A DNA stretch of 64,000 nucleotides from Carallia brachiata (GCA_021464245.1 JADCRB010000068.1:1439297-1503296), one strand, 5' to 3'. Counted from the stretch's first letter, positions 11,686 through 23,800 are shown. Numbers and translations: made by a program. Notes: generated from the sequence alone by a model not told the origin.

Positions 11686-13377
11686 TCAACAAGCTTCCAA
11701 GTGTTGTTTTTCAATCATACTGATCTCTAATTTCATTGCTTCTATCCAAGAAGCTGACCTTGATGCTTCTTCAAAGGATACAGGATCAAGAGAGACTTGA
11801 TTGCTTCTCTCATAAACATCTGCCAAAGTCCTGGTGCCTCTAACTGGATCATCATCAAACTCAGCAATAACCTCATCAGGAACAGCATCTGGCAGATTTG
11901 GAGCTTGGTTTGTTGTTGTTGATTTCAATCTTGAACTGATTTGATCTTTATTCCAATCCCAGCTAGCTTCTTCATCAAAAACTACACTCCTACTGACTTC
12001 AACTTTCTTAGTTTGCAGATTATAAATCCTATAACCCTTGACATTTGAACTATAGCCCAACATGATTCCCATTTCTGCTTTTGCATCAAGCTTAGTTCTC
12101 TTAGCTTCAGGAACATAGCTGTAGCATATACAACCAAACACTCTCAAGTGTTGCAAAGAGGGTTTTATGCCATGCCAAGCTTCATATGGGGTCTTTTTTC
12201 CTCCCAAAGACTTTGTAGGAAGTCTATTTTGCAAATAAACAGCAGTGTTTGTTGCTTCTGCCCAGAAAGTTTTGGGCAACCCCTTTTCAAATAACAAACA
12301 CCTTCCCATCTCCATTACAAATCTGTTTTTTCTCTCACACACCCCATTTTGTTGAGGTGTATAAGCAACAGTTAGTTGGTGATGAATACCTTCATCATGA
12401 CAGAATTGGTTGAACTTTTCAGAAGTGTACTCACTTCCATTATCAGACCTTATCATCTTGAGCTTGCAACCAGATTGAGTTTCAACCCATGCTTTAAACT
12501 TGAAAAAAACTCCAGACACCTCTGACTTCTGTTTCAAGAAATAAATCCAGCACATTCTAGTACAATCATCAATGAATAGAATAAAATATCTACTTCCATT
12601 CAGTGATGGTGTACTCATAGGTCCACATACATCAGTGTGCAAGAGTTCTAACTTCAATGCTGCTCTTCTAGCTTGATTAACAGGGAATGGCAACTTACTT
12701 TGCTTTCCCAATTGACAGGCTTTGCACACATCAGTCTTTTGTGAAATAGCAGGCACATCTAGCACCACTTCATGCTCATACAACAAACTCAAGGTTTTGT
12801 AATTAAAGTGTCCTAATCTCTTATGCCAGAGAGTGGACTCATCAACAGAATGAGCTAAAGCTTGACATTGCATGTGCTCCCATTCAACAGAAAAGCTCTT
12901 GTTCTTCATCTCAACAGAGATTAATTCACACCCTTGTGAATCTAAAATTTGGCAAGCATTGTTCTTAAACACCAAAGTATAGCCCTTTTCAATTAACTGA
13001 CCTACACTAAGTAGGTTTTGTTCAATTTCAGGCACATAAAGCACGTCAGAAATGAGCTTAGTACCTGTGATAGTGTTGATGGCTACTGTGCCTCTTCCCT
13101 TCACATCAATAAACTCACCATTGCCCACTTTCACTCTGGTCTTGAATGACTGATCTAAAGTCTTGAACTTGCTCACATCATTTGACATATGGTAGGTACA
13201 ACCACTGTCAATCAGCCATCCATTTGTATTACTTCTTTCTTTCCAGCTAGTGACCATGAACAATTGCTCCTCCTGCTGCTCATTTTCAGCTATTTGAGCT
13301 TGCTGTGGCTTCTGCTGCTGATTCCCTTTTTTTTGCACACTTTGGCCATGTGTCCAAACTTCTTGCACACCCTGCAC
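11686..13377 (-). pseudogene. Copia element 1 protease-integrase segment
   Basis: Open frame of 563 codons. The aspartic protease active site is WLIDSGCTYHM. The integrase zinc finger is HKRLGHFNYKTL ... CKACQLGK. The catalytic D,D,E residues lie in LLHTDVCGPM, MIRSDNGSEY and NGVCERKNR. The C-terminal part has RVFGCICYSYVPEAKRTKLD and LGYSSNVKGYRIYN, typical of the Copia GKGY-like region. The frame ends prematurely at 11686 because a base is missing from a short A run near 11705-11710, just where the linker to reverse transcriptase begins. All recognisable catalytic residues of both enzymes are present. Confidence 0.93.
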
Positions 13378-14209
13378 TGTATATCTGGTCTATACCAGCA
13401 AAACCTCTCAGTGTGAGTGGTCTTTTTACAGTGCTTGCAAGGTGGAAAAACCTTCTTTTTCTTCTCTGACCCTTTGCTGCTCTCAACATCAGCTTTCTCT
13501 TTGTCTTTCTTATCTTCAATATGTCTTTTTGAAGTTGAAGATGACTTTTCCTTGCTCCTTACTATCAAGGCTGCTTCATTTGAATCATTTTGCCTGATGG
13601 CTCTTCTGAGTTCCAAGGCTTGCAGGGCATTTACCAACTCAGCAAGTTTGAGCTTGCTCAAGTCTTTGGAATCTTCCAAAGATGAAATTTTTGTTTCATA
13701 CTTTTCTGGCAAGCAAACAAGAACCTTCTCTACAATTCTCTGGTCAGAAAGTTCTTCTCCTAGCAGCCTGATCTCATTGACAGTCTTCATCAACCTGTCT
13801 GCAAATTCTTTCACAGACTCAGTGTCCTTCATTTTGATAGACTCAAATGCCCTTCTCAAGTTCAAAACTTGAATGTTCCTGGTTTGATCACTGCCATGAA
13901 ACTCCTCCTTCAACTTATCCCAAGCCTCTTTTGCTTCCTCACAAGCCATTATTCTGGAGAAAATAGCATCAGTGACCCCAGAATGAATGCATGTAAGAGC
14001 CTTATAAACTTTGGCTGTTTCTTCACTGTGATACTTTATTTGGGCAACAGTTGGGTTATTGGGCAAAGCAGGTATTGATCTCCATTCTCAACAAACTTCC
14101 AGAGATCTAGAGACCTCAAGTATGTCTTCATTTTAACTGCCCATACTGGATAATTTTCTCCAGCAAACACTGGAGGTGCTGAAGTAGGAAAAGAGCTGCT
14201 GGTAGCCAT
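13290..14209 (-). pseudogene. Copia element 1 gag, frameshifted
   Basis: The likely start ATG is at 14209-14207 (MATSSSSFPTSAP, then a conserved gag N-terminus). The frame then shifts once near 14085-14090. From there an open frame runs to 13290 with the typical UBN2/gag region (VYKALTCIHSGVTDAIF, EAWDKLKEEFHGSDQT, ILNLRRAFE-type core, IRLLGEELSDQRIVEKVLVCLPEKYE) and a CCHC zinc knuckle (CRVCKKFGHMAKVC) that binds genomic RNA. A second shift in an eight-A tract at 13327-13334 just after the knuckle separates gag from protease. Members of this family normally encode one continuous polyprotein, so both shifts are lesions or read errors rather than programmed frameshifting. Confidence 0.9.
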
Positions 14210-14291
14210 TTTTCTGGTTTTTTTGGTAAGGTTCTCTCTTGGTTTTATCCCTCACAAATTCCTAAGGTACAGGTCTCGTAAGATCAGAGTA

Positions 14292-14303
14292 GCTCTGATA
14301 CCA
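14292..14303 (-). other. Primer-binding site of Copia element 1 (tRNA-iMet)
   Basis: On the minus strand this reads TGGTATCAGAGC, the usual plant Copia site complementary to the 3' end of initiator methionine tRNA, one base inside the 5' LTR. Confidence 0.95.
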
Positions 14304-14304
14304 G

Positions 14305-14790
14305 TGAAAGTGCAAACTGAACTTCAAAGGTTCAAAGAACATAAGAAGAAGAACAGAAAATGCAGAAAAAGAAAAAAGAAAACACAGAGAACCTTTTTTG
14401 GAGCTAGAAAAAACCACACACCTTCATCTGTATATGAAAACCCATTTAAAGGGTCATAGTACAAAAGTAGATACAGCAATGATACAAAAGAGCATGCACA
14501 CCATGCTTAAAAAGCTACCTAACAAGGCATTGTCTTTCACAAATTCAGAAAAGTGGACTGACAAGAATCCACTAACAAAAGTATGCTTCTAGTAGCAGCT
14601 AAAACTTTTCAAAGTACAAAAAAAGATCATTAGTTGGTAGCTTGAACTAAAACACATTCCAAGCTTAACCAAAAACAACAAAAAAATACATTGCTTGCTG
14701 CTGAAGTTGCTGGTCTGCTGTCACTGCACTTCAGCTCTGACTTTTCAGCATAAAAGGAAGCTTGAACATGCAAGAAGCTAGGCTTCAACA
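14305..14790 (-). repeat. 5' LTR of Copia element 1
   Basis: 486 bp, same termini as the copy at 9792-10275. In element orientation it is followed by one base and then the primer-binding site. Confidence 0.96.
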
Positions 14791-15023
14791 CTTTCAAGCT
14801 GTTGTGTTTATCCATATGAGATTAAAGGAGAAGCGTAAAATGAAAACCTGGAATAGAGACAGATGAGGAAAATAATGTGAAGCTAATAAACCTTGACAAA
14901 GACGCAGATGAGGAGAAGACAGAGAAAGAGAGAGAGCAGGCTCAAAACCATTCATCTCAAATGGCTACACCAGATTTCATTGTCTAATTAGCCAGAAATA
15001 ATTAATTCAGAAACATAGTAAAA

Positions 15024-15122
15024 GTTGTTGGAGGTTACCGTAGGTGTCGGATGCATTGTACAATCACAGCTCAAGGTTATTGGAGGTTACTGTAGGTATT
15101 GGATGCATTGTACAATCGTGGA
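15024..15122. repeat. Two-copy 52-bp tandem repeat
   Basis: GTTGTTGGAGGTTACCGTAG... at 15024 recurs as GTTATTGGAGGTTACTGTAG... at 15076, with the shared core GGATGCATTGTACAATC. Period 52, about five mismatches. Confidence 0.85.
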
Positions 15123-16457
15123 GCTGTGAGCTGCAACTAGAAGCAAGTTATCTGTCAAAATTAACTCACTGAAAGAAGCTTTGTCCAAATGTATTCTGCT
15201 TGTGTGAATGGCAAAGGCAGACTGATTCTTGAAGAGCCATCAAATCACTCTTCATTTCCCGCCTTTCTTAATTCCATGAACCACATGAGGATCTGCAAAG
15301 AAGAGCGCCATGTTGTGTGCTGTGCCAGTTATTTGGCATCTTTAGACTGCCGCAAACCAGGATCTGTGTCCTAAATAGTCCCAAATCCCTTGGAATCATT
15401 CTTCCATCAGAAGAACTGTAACTCATGACAACACTGAAATCCTTCTCCCCATAAATAACTATTTTAGACTCTTCTAAGCCTTCATCTGATTCCTATAACA
15501 AAAGCATAAATGCTGATAACATAAATATCTTAAAAAGACTTAAAAACTGGAAGTAAGATACATCTGCAAAATTAAATCCAGAAAAGGCCATAACCTGAAA
15601 CTGCCTGCTTAAGTGTATTAAATTTTAAGACATCCGGCCAGTATTTTTGTACCAAATAAACAGAATTGGGACAAATGATTTGTGTGACCTGCATCTATTC
15701 TAATTGAAGAAGAACTACATAAAGAAGAAAACTTATGCTTAGTTTACTTTGTGATTGTAATTCTTTCAGATGTGGCCTTCATGCATAATTTTTTTTTTTT
15801 TTTTAAGAGAATGAGAGTTGGGCAGCTACCATATCTAATATTATTCTCTTGACATATGTCATAATTATGGGTACAGCCACTATGGCTGTAATGAACTGCA
15901 GCTCATGTGTCATAAGTAGTTATGCCAGGCTTAACATCAAAGCCAACTTCATCATCACTCATATGGTTCCAGAGATCTACAGACAACAATTGCTTCCATT
16001 CTGAAAGTGAGAAGCAAATTACAATTGCTGCATCATCTTTAGCAAGAGCATCCTTGCAAGCATAACTAGAAAGGATATAGAAAAACATAGCAATATTAAT
16101 AATGTTAGTTACAGAAAGAATTTGAAAAGAAAATTGATACCGATGTGAGTATTTAGGACAACAGGAGCGTCTTTTATCAGAATTGAAGGAGCAGGTGACT
16201 GTTACGAATTTAAGACAAAGCCAAAATGTTCTCAAGAGCAACCTTACATGTAGCTCTGTCCGCAATCTTCCTCTGCCATATTCTATCAAAGGAGAATTTT
16301 TGGGCCAGCAAATTAGTAGGAACTGCATCAACTAAACGAGAATTCCCACTTCAAAGTCGGTATTAATGACTTCAGTACTTAACAGAACTCAATTTTCCAG
16401 CAATATAAAGTGCCGAGGTAATAACATCAGAAAAGTGGGAAGGGAGAACAAAACACG

Positions 16458-16596
16458 GCACTAATATAGTGAAAAAAAAAAAAAAGAACCTTCACTAGCA
16501 GGTGCCATCAGAGAGATCAGGTCACAAATCAAGACAGTTATTTCATCAAAATCCTTCAGTGTGCCAAACTTCCTCTGTCTTCATTGCAAATTGACA
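16458..16596. repeat. Diverged direct repeat, copy 1
   Basis: Shares with 16666-16805 the blocks CTAATATAGT/CTAATATGGT, TAGCAGGTGCCAT/TAGCAGATGCCAT, CAGGTCA, GACAGTT, AATCAAAATC-type and TCTTCA. Roughly 75% identical by eye. Confidence 0.65.
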
Positions 16597-16665
16597 GAAA
16601 GAAAAAAAAAAGAAAAAAAAAACTCAAGTTAAATAGACAGTTGTCATCCAAGACAAGCATTAATG

Positions 16666-16805
16666 CGCTAATATGGTAGAGAAAAATACATGAGCAACCT
16701 TTATTAGCAGATGCCATTAGCGAAAACAGGTCAATAATCTTGACAGTTCTTTAATCAAAATCTTTCAATGTACGAAAGCATCATCTTTCTTCAGTGTAAA
16801 TCGAG
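16666..16805. repeat. Diverged direct repeat, copy 2
   Basis: Second copy of the 16458-16596 block, same orientation, about 208 bases downstream; an old local tandem duplication. Confidence 0.65.
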
Positions 16806-17960
16806 AATTACCTCGCGAGGGAATAAGAAGAAAAAACTAATCAGTTGAAATCCGGAAAACAATTAAAGAAACGAAAAGGGTGAACCAAAGACCAACCCCA
16901 CAAGAGAATATACAATTCTGGGTTGCTTGATATCCAACTTGCATCAACAGACATTGACAAGTAAACTGAGTAGTTAAAATAGAAGAGAGGTCATATACTC
17001 CCCTTGAGTACTAAGTTACATTGCAGCTCAGCACTTGTGGCAACTAGATCTAACGTTGCCAATAGGGAAAACCATGAACAAAGAAAAAAACAAAAAAGAT
17101 TAAGCATTAATTACATCAATAAAAACACCACAAAATTGAAAACACCAATAGTTCCAAGAAAAGGTAAAAAGAAAAAGATCTAAAGCGAGAGACAACAATG
17201 GAAATAAATAATAGACAAAAACAGATTGCAGATATAGTTTTATGTAGGAGTGAAATTCTTAAAACAATATCAAGAAAGAAATAAAAAAGAAATCGAAATC
17301 AGAATAAATTTGTAGGAATGAGAGGAAATTCATAAAAGAAGAAAGATTTGAAGACTTTATTCCTAATAAAGATGCAGAGTTAAGTTCAAGAAAAAATAAA
17401 TTGAAGTAAAAAATTATCGGCCGAAATCGGACCCGACATTGGAGGCATTGCAGAGATCCAAGAAATACACGTACGGGGCTTCAAAATCACCAGCGCTCTC
17501 TTTCGCCGCTTAAATCTGTGTTTTCCAATTCGGAAGAGAACGTTAGAGAACGTTAGCTCCGAAGCATTCCAGAACAAGAAAAGCAGAAAACTAAACAAGA
17601 ATTCAAACCCTAAGTCAAAATAAAATTGCATAAAGAACGTGAGATTCTTGAATTATTTAAAAGAATATAAAGAAAAAACAGATTGAGAATTCAAGAAAGA
17701 CGGAATTTAAGTTAAAAGATTTGGCCAAACGTAACATAGTTGCGGAGTCGGGAATCCAAGAAAACGTAGTGATTAAAGTGCATCAAATCACCATTCTTTC
17801 TCTCAAATCTTCGTTTCAAAATTCAAATTCTTCTTGATGACTTCTCAAGGCAGTTTTCTCAGGTTTAAGAAACCCTAGCTTCTGAGCAAACTCAACGGTC
17901 GTATTTGATTTTAGTTGGAGAGAAATTATAACGAGGACTGCCAAGCGCTTCGGAATCAGA

Positions 17961-17968
17961 ATATATAT
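17961..17968 (-). promoter_or_regulatory. Possible TATA box for the minus-strand locus
   Basis: TATATATA on the minus strand in the context CCTATATATATTC, upstream of CT-rich sequence. It is the only good candidate promoter for the coding-like exons at 15.3-16.4 kb. Confidence 0.35.
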
Positions 17969-18229
17969 AGGGCAAGCAAGGCCAAACCGCCTTTGCGTTT
18001 TCTTTTTTTTTTTTTGTTTTTTATTCAAATCAGCAACGGTTCAGTATAATTGTACAGCGCGTGAATGGTTGAAGTTATTAAAGTATCCTTTGTGTAAAAT
18101 TTACACCGTATTGACTTAGAATTACGAAACTATCCACCACGCGCAATGTACGCAGCTCCTTGAGCGCTTGAGGATTGGGGAGCATAATTGATTTTTATTT
18201 TTATTTTTTTGTATTTTTTTTTTGTCAAT

Positions 18230-18600
18230 AAAGAGACACAACGCTTAAAATACTATTGATCTATTACAATAGAACGGGATCATCTCATCCTTATGACCTC
18301 TCGCCAAATGAGCTGCTTGACACCATTTGGGGGCTCCACTAGTACCTGAATTCTAAGTTCTCCAAAAAACGCAATAGTTGCCAACCAATGTACAGCCTTG
18401 TTTCCCTTCTTATGCATATGATTAATGGAGACCGACCAGTCTTTAATTAGTAATTTTTTATAATTATTAATGATATTTGTTTGGAGTGTGTATCTTTGAT
18501 ATTTTTAGAGATACTCATCATAACTTATTGAGAATCAACTTCTAAATACACTTTCTTATATCTAAAATTTCACGCAAGATCCAACTCAGTTTAATGCCCT
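18230..18600 (-). pseudogene. Decayed RNase H-like (LINE-type) fragment
   Basis: On the minus strand, reading down from about 18560, one sees LEVDSQ, then DTHSKQISLIIIKKLLIKDW, SVSINHMHKKGNKAVHWLA and VLVEPPNGVKQLIWREVI. This is the pattern of the plant RNase H-like domain found at the C-terminus of LINE reverse transcriptases and in related orphan proteins (LEVDS, KDW.V...H..REGN.AADWLA, PP.GV..LI..D). Stops and shifts interrupt it and the catalytic Asp context is incomplete, so it is a relic. No LINE reverse transcriptase is visible next to it. Confidence 0.72.
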
Positions 18601-20230
18601 ATATTTGTGAAGTGGATGCCGAACACCCTCCAATATTTTGTGACATTTTTTTTTCAGAATCGGTGGTTACGAGAGCTGCATGGGCCAGGCTTTATAGCTT
18701 ATGGCTTTTTGTTTTTCTCGTGTTAATCTCTTTTGGGCTTTACAGTTTATCTCCATACGTGGGCTTTCCTCAAGCCCAAATTTTGCAATGGGCTCCCATC
18801 ATCTTACACAAAATTATTGTAGCAGCTAGATGCGTACTGGCCCCAGTGACTAGTTACCATTGGTTTTTCGCCGCCGCGATTGCCCAATAAAAATAAGTTC
18901 ATTACCTGGCTTAGATTAGATTGGTGGTCAATCTCTAATGTAATATAATTATAAAATTTTTATTTTAATTAAAATTAATAAAAAATAAGTTCATAGCCAA
19001 GCCACTTGTCCGACTAGTTGAACCAGATTAGATTTTATAATCGTAGTTTGTACTAAAAGTTTCTTTTTGGGTTAAAAAAAAAAGTACGAGTGGTAACCGT
19101 AAAGTGGCTGTGATATAATGAAAAGTGATACTTATAATGAAAAATATTTTTAAAACCTCGAGCATTATTTCGATTTCTAATTGATAAAATGACGTATCGT
19201 GTAATTTTTAATATAAATTACAAGAAATAACAAACTGTCATTTAAGATTGTTAAATTGTATTGTCATAGCATGCACGTCTCCATAACATTTTGTCGTATT
19301 GTCCGGGTAATAGCATCAATTAAAATCCTTGTTTGCACTCTTAAAATGTATGTTTTGCCGATAGAGTTTTGGAGTATAACTAGATTCATGTGGTTTTGTC
19401 TTTTTTTTTATTATTATTTATTATATAAATAAGACTATTTGTGCAGACTTGAACATATAATTTCAATCCACAGTGACCTTTACATGAAAAGCATCAGTTA
19501 TAAAAAAAAAACAACCAACTTGATTTTTTTTTTTTTTTTTTGTATTCGACTATTTCCTGGAATTTGAATAACAATTCTTTGGCCAACATTTATTGTGTCA
19601 ATGAAGACTTCTATCCTTCGAGCAAAAGAATCATCATTTGGGATCACGACGGAAATTTTCTGTACAAGCTTGAGAAGGATCATGACCAAAGTGCATATAA
19701 TTAGATGTCATTTTCACAAACACCCTTTTTGTTAGCAAAATTTCTGTTTAATGATTAGGTAACAGAAGAAGTACGTTCTTTTTCATAAACAAAACAATTA
19801 ATAAGAGACTATGGTCATATAATGGGATAATTTTTGTTAGACATTAGTTTTTCTTTTCATGCTCTTCTGTAACCGGACAAAAAAAAAGAAAAAAAGGGAA
19901 GCACTATGGTCATTCGACCTTGTGTGAAGGAGAAGGCCAGAATCAAACCACGTCAAATCTAATATCTCCCGATGAGGCCTTCCTGTGTATAAGAAGATAA
20001 AAAAAAAATTATTCAACAGAATTGTTATAAAAAAAATATTTAGCAGGTATAGATTAGATAAAATTAAAATAAAATTATGATAATATAAATTATTTAATAA
20101 TTAAATTTAAAAAAATAAAAATATTAAATAAATTATTAAATACCGTAAAACCTTAGCTCATCCGTATTTTCCTAAGTTATGTACACACATCAGCGCTCCT
20201 AGTAGAATAGCCCAAAATATATAATGGGAT
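18601..20230. other. Intergenic region upstream of fimbrin
   Basis: A moderately GC stretch at 18594-18890 keeps a plus-strand frame open for 98 codons but has no recognisable domain; it abuts the RNase H relic and is probably part of the same dead element. The remainder is AT-rich (notably 20020-20160) with nothing supported. Confidence 0.5.
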
Positions 20231-20239
20231 GCGATGCGA

Positions 20240-20473
20240 TTGCGTCGTCTCTCTGTCTCTCTCTCTCGTTCTGTTTGTCCGAACGATGAGTTTGATTGAG
20301 CTCCTTTGCATTCGCGCGTCTTTACAGGCAACACGCTTTTCTCTCTTTCTCACTCAATAATCAATCCATTCGTTTTATGACATTATCTATTCTCTCTTTC
20401 TCTCTCTTGCGAACAGCCAAACCTCTCTTCCATACAGAAGCCACATGTTATGACAGGTTTCTGAGTTTTCAAG
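20240..20473 (+). other. Fimbrin 5' UTR exon and CT-rich promoter
   Basis: A CT-rich tract (GTCTCTCTCTCTC around 20255-20275) and a further pyrimidine-rich leader precede a donor-like AAG|GTTGGT at 20473/20474. A matching acceptor CGCTCTAG ends at 20816, 34 bases before the fimbrin ATG. I infer a 343-bp leader intron. No TATA box is obvious. Confidence 0.5.
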
Positions 20474-20850
20474 GTTGGTGTCTTTCCCTTTGTCTATCTT
20501 TTTCATTGTTTTTTTGTTTTTTTTTTCATTTTCTTTTGCCTACATTTCTCTCTTTTTCTTATCATATTTTTTTTCCTTCTTTATTTTATTTTTCTTTGTT
20601 AGAAACTTTGAATTGATCGTAATTTATGAATGAATGAGTGACAGCGTACGCATACAGGCTGATATACGCCTTTTGCACCATTGTTTCTCAATTGGGTTTC
20701 TGTCCTTTCTTGCTTTCATGGATCCATGTTTGTGCTTTTGTTAAATGTTTGTAAATATACGGGAACATACACATGTAATGTACGTGGATGAACGTATTGG
20801 TGCCTTTTCGCTCTAGGTGACTTAAGGGATTTGCCCAAAACAAGGCAAGG

Positions 20851-23800
20851 ATGTCTGGTTTTGTAGGTGTGCTTGTTTCTGATCCATGGCTTCAAAGCCA
20901 GTTCACCCAAGTCGAGCTGCGCACTCTCAAATCAAAGGCAAGCCTAAATCTTTGTCCCTCTCCACTTTGCTGGGTTGGGGTTAGATTTAGCGTTCAGTTT
21001 GTCATTAATGAAAATTTTAGTCTGTTGTTTAATGATTTGAGTGATGTGGCTGAGTGAATCATGCATTGGTTCTAGTTTGTGTCTGTGAGGACTCAATCGG
21101 GTCATGTCACGGTGGGGGATTTGCCGCCTGTATTTGCAAAGCTGAAGGCTTTCACTGGCATGTACGATGAGGATCAGATTCAGGCTATGCTCGCAGAGTC
21201 GGGTGCATATATGGGAGAAGAAATTGATTTTGAGTCCTTTCTTCGGGTGAGTTTTTGAAGGTTAGAGACTGAGTGGCTTCATTGTGGTATTCATTTTGTG
21301 ATTGCAATATATCCCAGTATTGTTCTTACTCCTTAAATTTTGCTGGGTTCAAGTTGAAAGACAAACTGAAATTGTTGCATTCTTTAGACAAGCTGTTCTT
21401 GCTAAAATTGCTCTGGCTTCTTTCTCAAAATTTGTTGATCGGTAGGCATACTTAAATCTGCAAGCCCGAGCAACAGTAAAGTCGGGTGGCAAAAAATTTG
21501 GTCAGTCTCCTTCATTTCTCAAGGCAGCCACAACTACAGTTCGGCATAACATTAATCAGTCTGAAAAGGCCTCCTATGTTGCCCACATTAACAATTACTT
21601 GGCAGAGGATCCATTCTTGAAGAAATATCTTCCAATAGATCCAGCAACAAATTCCTTATTTGATCTCGTGAAAGACGGCGTTCTTCTTTGGTAGATATGT
21701 TTCATTTACTTGACGTAGCTAGTAATTGCTGCTAAGGCAACTTTTATGTTTGTACTAATGTCTTTCGATGCTCTGTGCAGTAAGCTTATCAATGTGGCTG
21801 TTCCGGGAACAATAGATGAGCGAGCTATTAACACAAAAGGGGCACTTAACCCATGGGAGAGAAATGAAAACCATACGCTTTGCCTCAATTCTGCTAAGGC
21901 TATCGGCTGCACAGTTGTCAACATTGGTGCAGACGACCTCGTTGAAGCTAGAGTAAGTTGAGCTATTTCCACCTACCAATAAACATTTTTTATTACCTAT
22001 CTCTGTGGTTCTAGAGTTACTTAAAGTTTCTAATCTATTTTTTGTAGCCTCATCTGGTACTTGGATTGATATCCCAAATTATTAAGGTACTCAACCCAAA
22101 TTTCTTCTGCTACATGTATAACTACATTTCATTGAGTAGGAAGCACAAACTGTGTACTTAAGGTTTCATTAATGTCGGTGTTCTTGTTGGAACTTGAGGG
22201 GTGATGCAACCTGTCCTTAACCTTATAACATTTGGTATTGTTGGTATTGTGGCAACTTCAGATTCAACTTTTAGCTGATCTTGATCTGAAGAAAACTCCT
22301 CAACTGGTGGAATTGCTGGATGATGGCAAGGTCAGCAATTCTGGACAGTTTTAGACCTTCTGAGTATGTGAGATGTGGTGAATGAAATAATGTTTATGAT
22401 CTGGCATAGATTTGCTCATCATCTCATTGAAACTTTCAGGAAGTAGAGGAGCTCATAGGCTTACCACCTGAAAAAGTTCTACTCAAATGGATGAATTTTC
22501 ATCTGAAGAAAGCTGGCTACAGTAAAGAAGTTACAAACTTCTCCTCTGATGTGAAGGTAAAAACTTGCACATTTTTGGAGTTAATCTGCACACTTGGATC
22601 AAACTGGTGGCATTAGTCTGCTTGAACTTTTCAGAAAATTAAACTTTATGAGCAGTTTCTATCAAAATAATTATCTCCGTAGATTTTCTGGAGTTCGTAT
22701 ATCCTTCAGTCTAGTTTTACCGTCATTAGCATATAATAACATTCTGCTATCTTCCATGCATATTATATTTTCTTTGCTTTTTTCATCTTTCACGGATGTA
22801 ACCCAAGGAATTTGTAGGATGGAGAGGCGTATGCTTACCTACTCAATGCTCTTGCACCAGAACACAGTACCCCTGCCACGTTGGAGACAAAGGATGCTAC
22901 AAAGAGGGCAAACCTAGTTCTTGAGCAGGCTGAGAAACTGGATTGTAAAAGATACCTCACTCCTAAAGATATTGTTGAGGGTTCACCAAATCTTAATCTC
23001 GCATTTGTTGCACAAATATTTCAGCATAGGTTTGAAGTGATATTTCGTTGCCTAACTTTGGATCTCTTGTTTCTCTCTTTTCCTTTTTCTTATTTTGTTT
23101 ACAAATCTGGAAAGTGACCTTTTAAGTCCATTCTTGAAAACTAAAAATATGTATCGCTACTGTGTAAATTTCTTCTACAGGAATGGATTGTCAAGTGATA
23201 CCTCAAAGATGTCCTTTGCCGAAATGATGACAGATGATGCACAAACTTCTCGTGAAGAGAGATGTTTTCGGTTGTGGATCAACAGTCTTGGAATTGCTAC
23301 ATATGTCAATAATGTGTTTGAAGATGTTAGAAATGGGTGAGCTTTGCATCTTACCAATAAGCGGTGCTAATCCTTGTTGAATTTTATGTTGATGTGTATC
23401 ACTTGTAAATGCAGATGGGTTCTTTTAGAAGTTCTTGACAAGATTTCACCCAGATCAGTTAATTGGAAACTGGCAAGCAAGCCTCCAATAAAGATGCCAT
23501 TCAGAAAAGTTGAAAACTGCAACCAAGTTATCCAGATAGGGAAAGATTTGAATTTCTCCCTTGTGAACATAGCTGGGAATGACATTGTTCAAGGAAATAA
23601 GAAGCTCTTATTAGGTGAATTGACAATTAGTTTGGATTCCCATAAGATAGGCCTGGTTGCTTTCCATTGACTAGAAAAGAAAAGACTATTTTGCTACTCT
23701 TTTTTGTGGCAGCATATTTGTGGCAACTTATGAGGTTCACCATGCTTCAACTGTTGAAAAATTTGAGATCTCACTCATCCAATTTCCAAGGTAAAGGGAT

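Larger units (their letters stand above)
9792..14790 (-). mobile_element. Full-length Copia LTR retrotransposon 1 (recent insertion)
   Basis: A 4999-bp element in minus orientation. Both LTRs begin TGTTGAAG and end CTTTCA in element orientation. It is flanked by a perfect 5-bp target duplication, CTTTC at 9787-9791 and 14791-14795. A primer-binding site for initiator tRNA-Met adjoins the 5' LTR and a purine tract (AAGGAGGAG) adjoins the 3' LTR. The internal order is gag, protease, integrase, reverse transcriptase, RNase H, which defines Ty1/copia. The LTRs differ only by three small indels and no substitutions, so insertion is very recent. Yet the coding region carries at least four frameshifts and an RNase H deletion, so this copy as read cannot encode a working polyprotein. 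It was either mobilised in trans or the breaks are assembly errors. Confidence 0.97.
14796..17970 (-). other. Unrecognised minus-strand locus with coding-like exons
   Basis: Three minus-strand stretches look like exons. (a) About 16350-16243 reads VDAVPTNLLAQKFSFDRIWQ and RKIADRATCK, ending near possible donors GTAAGG or GTTGCT. (b) About 16060-15909, after an acceptor-like TTGCAAG, reads DALAKDDAAIVICFSLSEWK and then WNHMSDDEVGFDVKPGITTY to a stop at 15909. (c) About 15499-15300, after acceptor TTTGTTATAG, reads ESDEGLEESKIVIYGEKDFS and MSYSSSDGRMIPRDLGLF. A TATA-like box at 17961-17968 could serve as promoter. I do not recognise the protein and could not join all exons in one phase, so this may be a real unknown gene, a partial gene or a pseudogene. 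Copia element 1 inserted just beyond its apparent 3' side. Confidence 0.35.

Noticed and set aside
13320..13340. Programmed frameshift between gag and pol in Copia element 1
   Set aside because: It sits in an A8 run, but three further breaks exist where no programmed shift is expected and the family normally uses one continuous frame; decay or read error is simpler.
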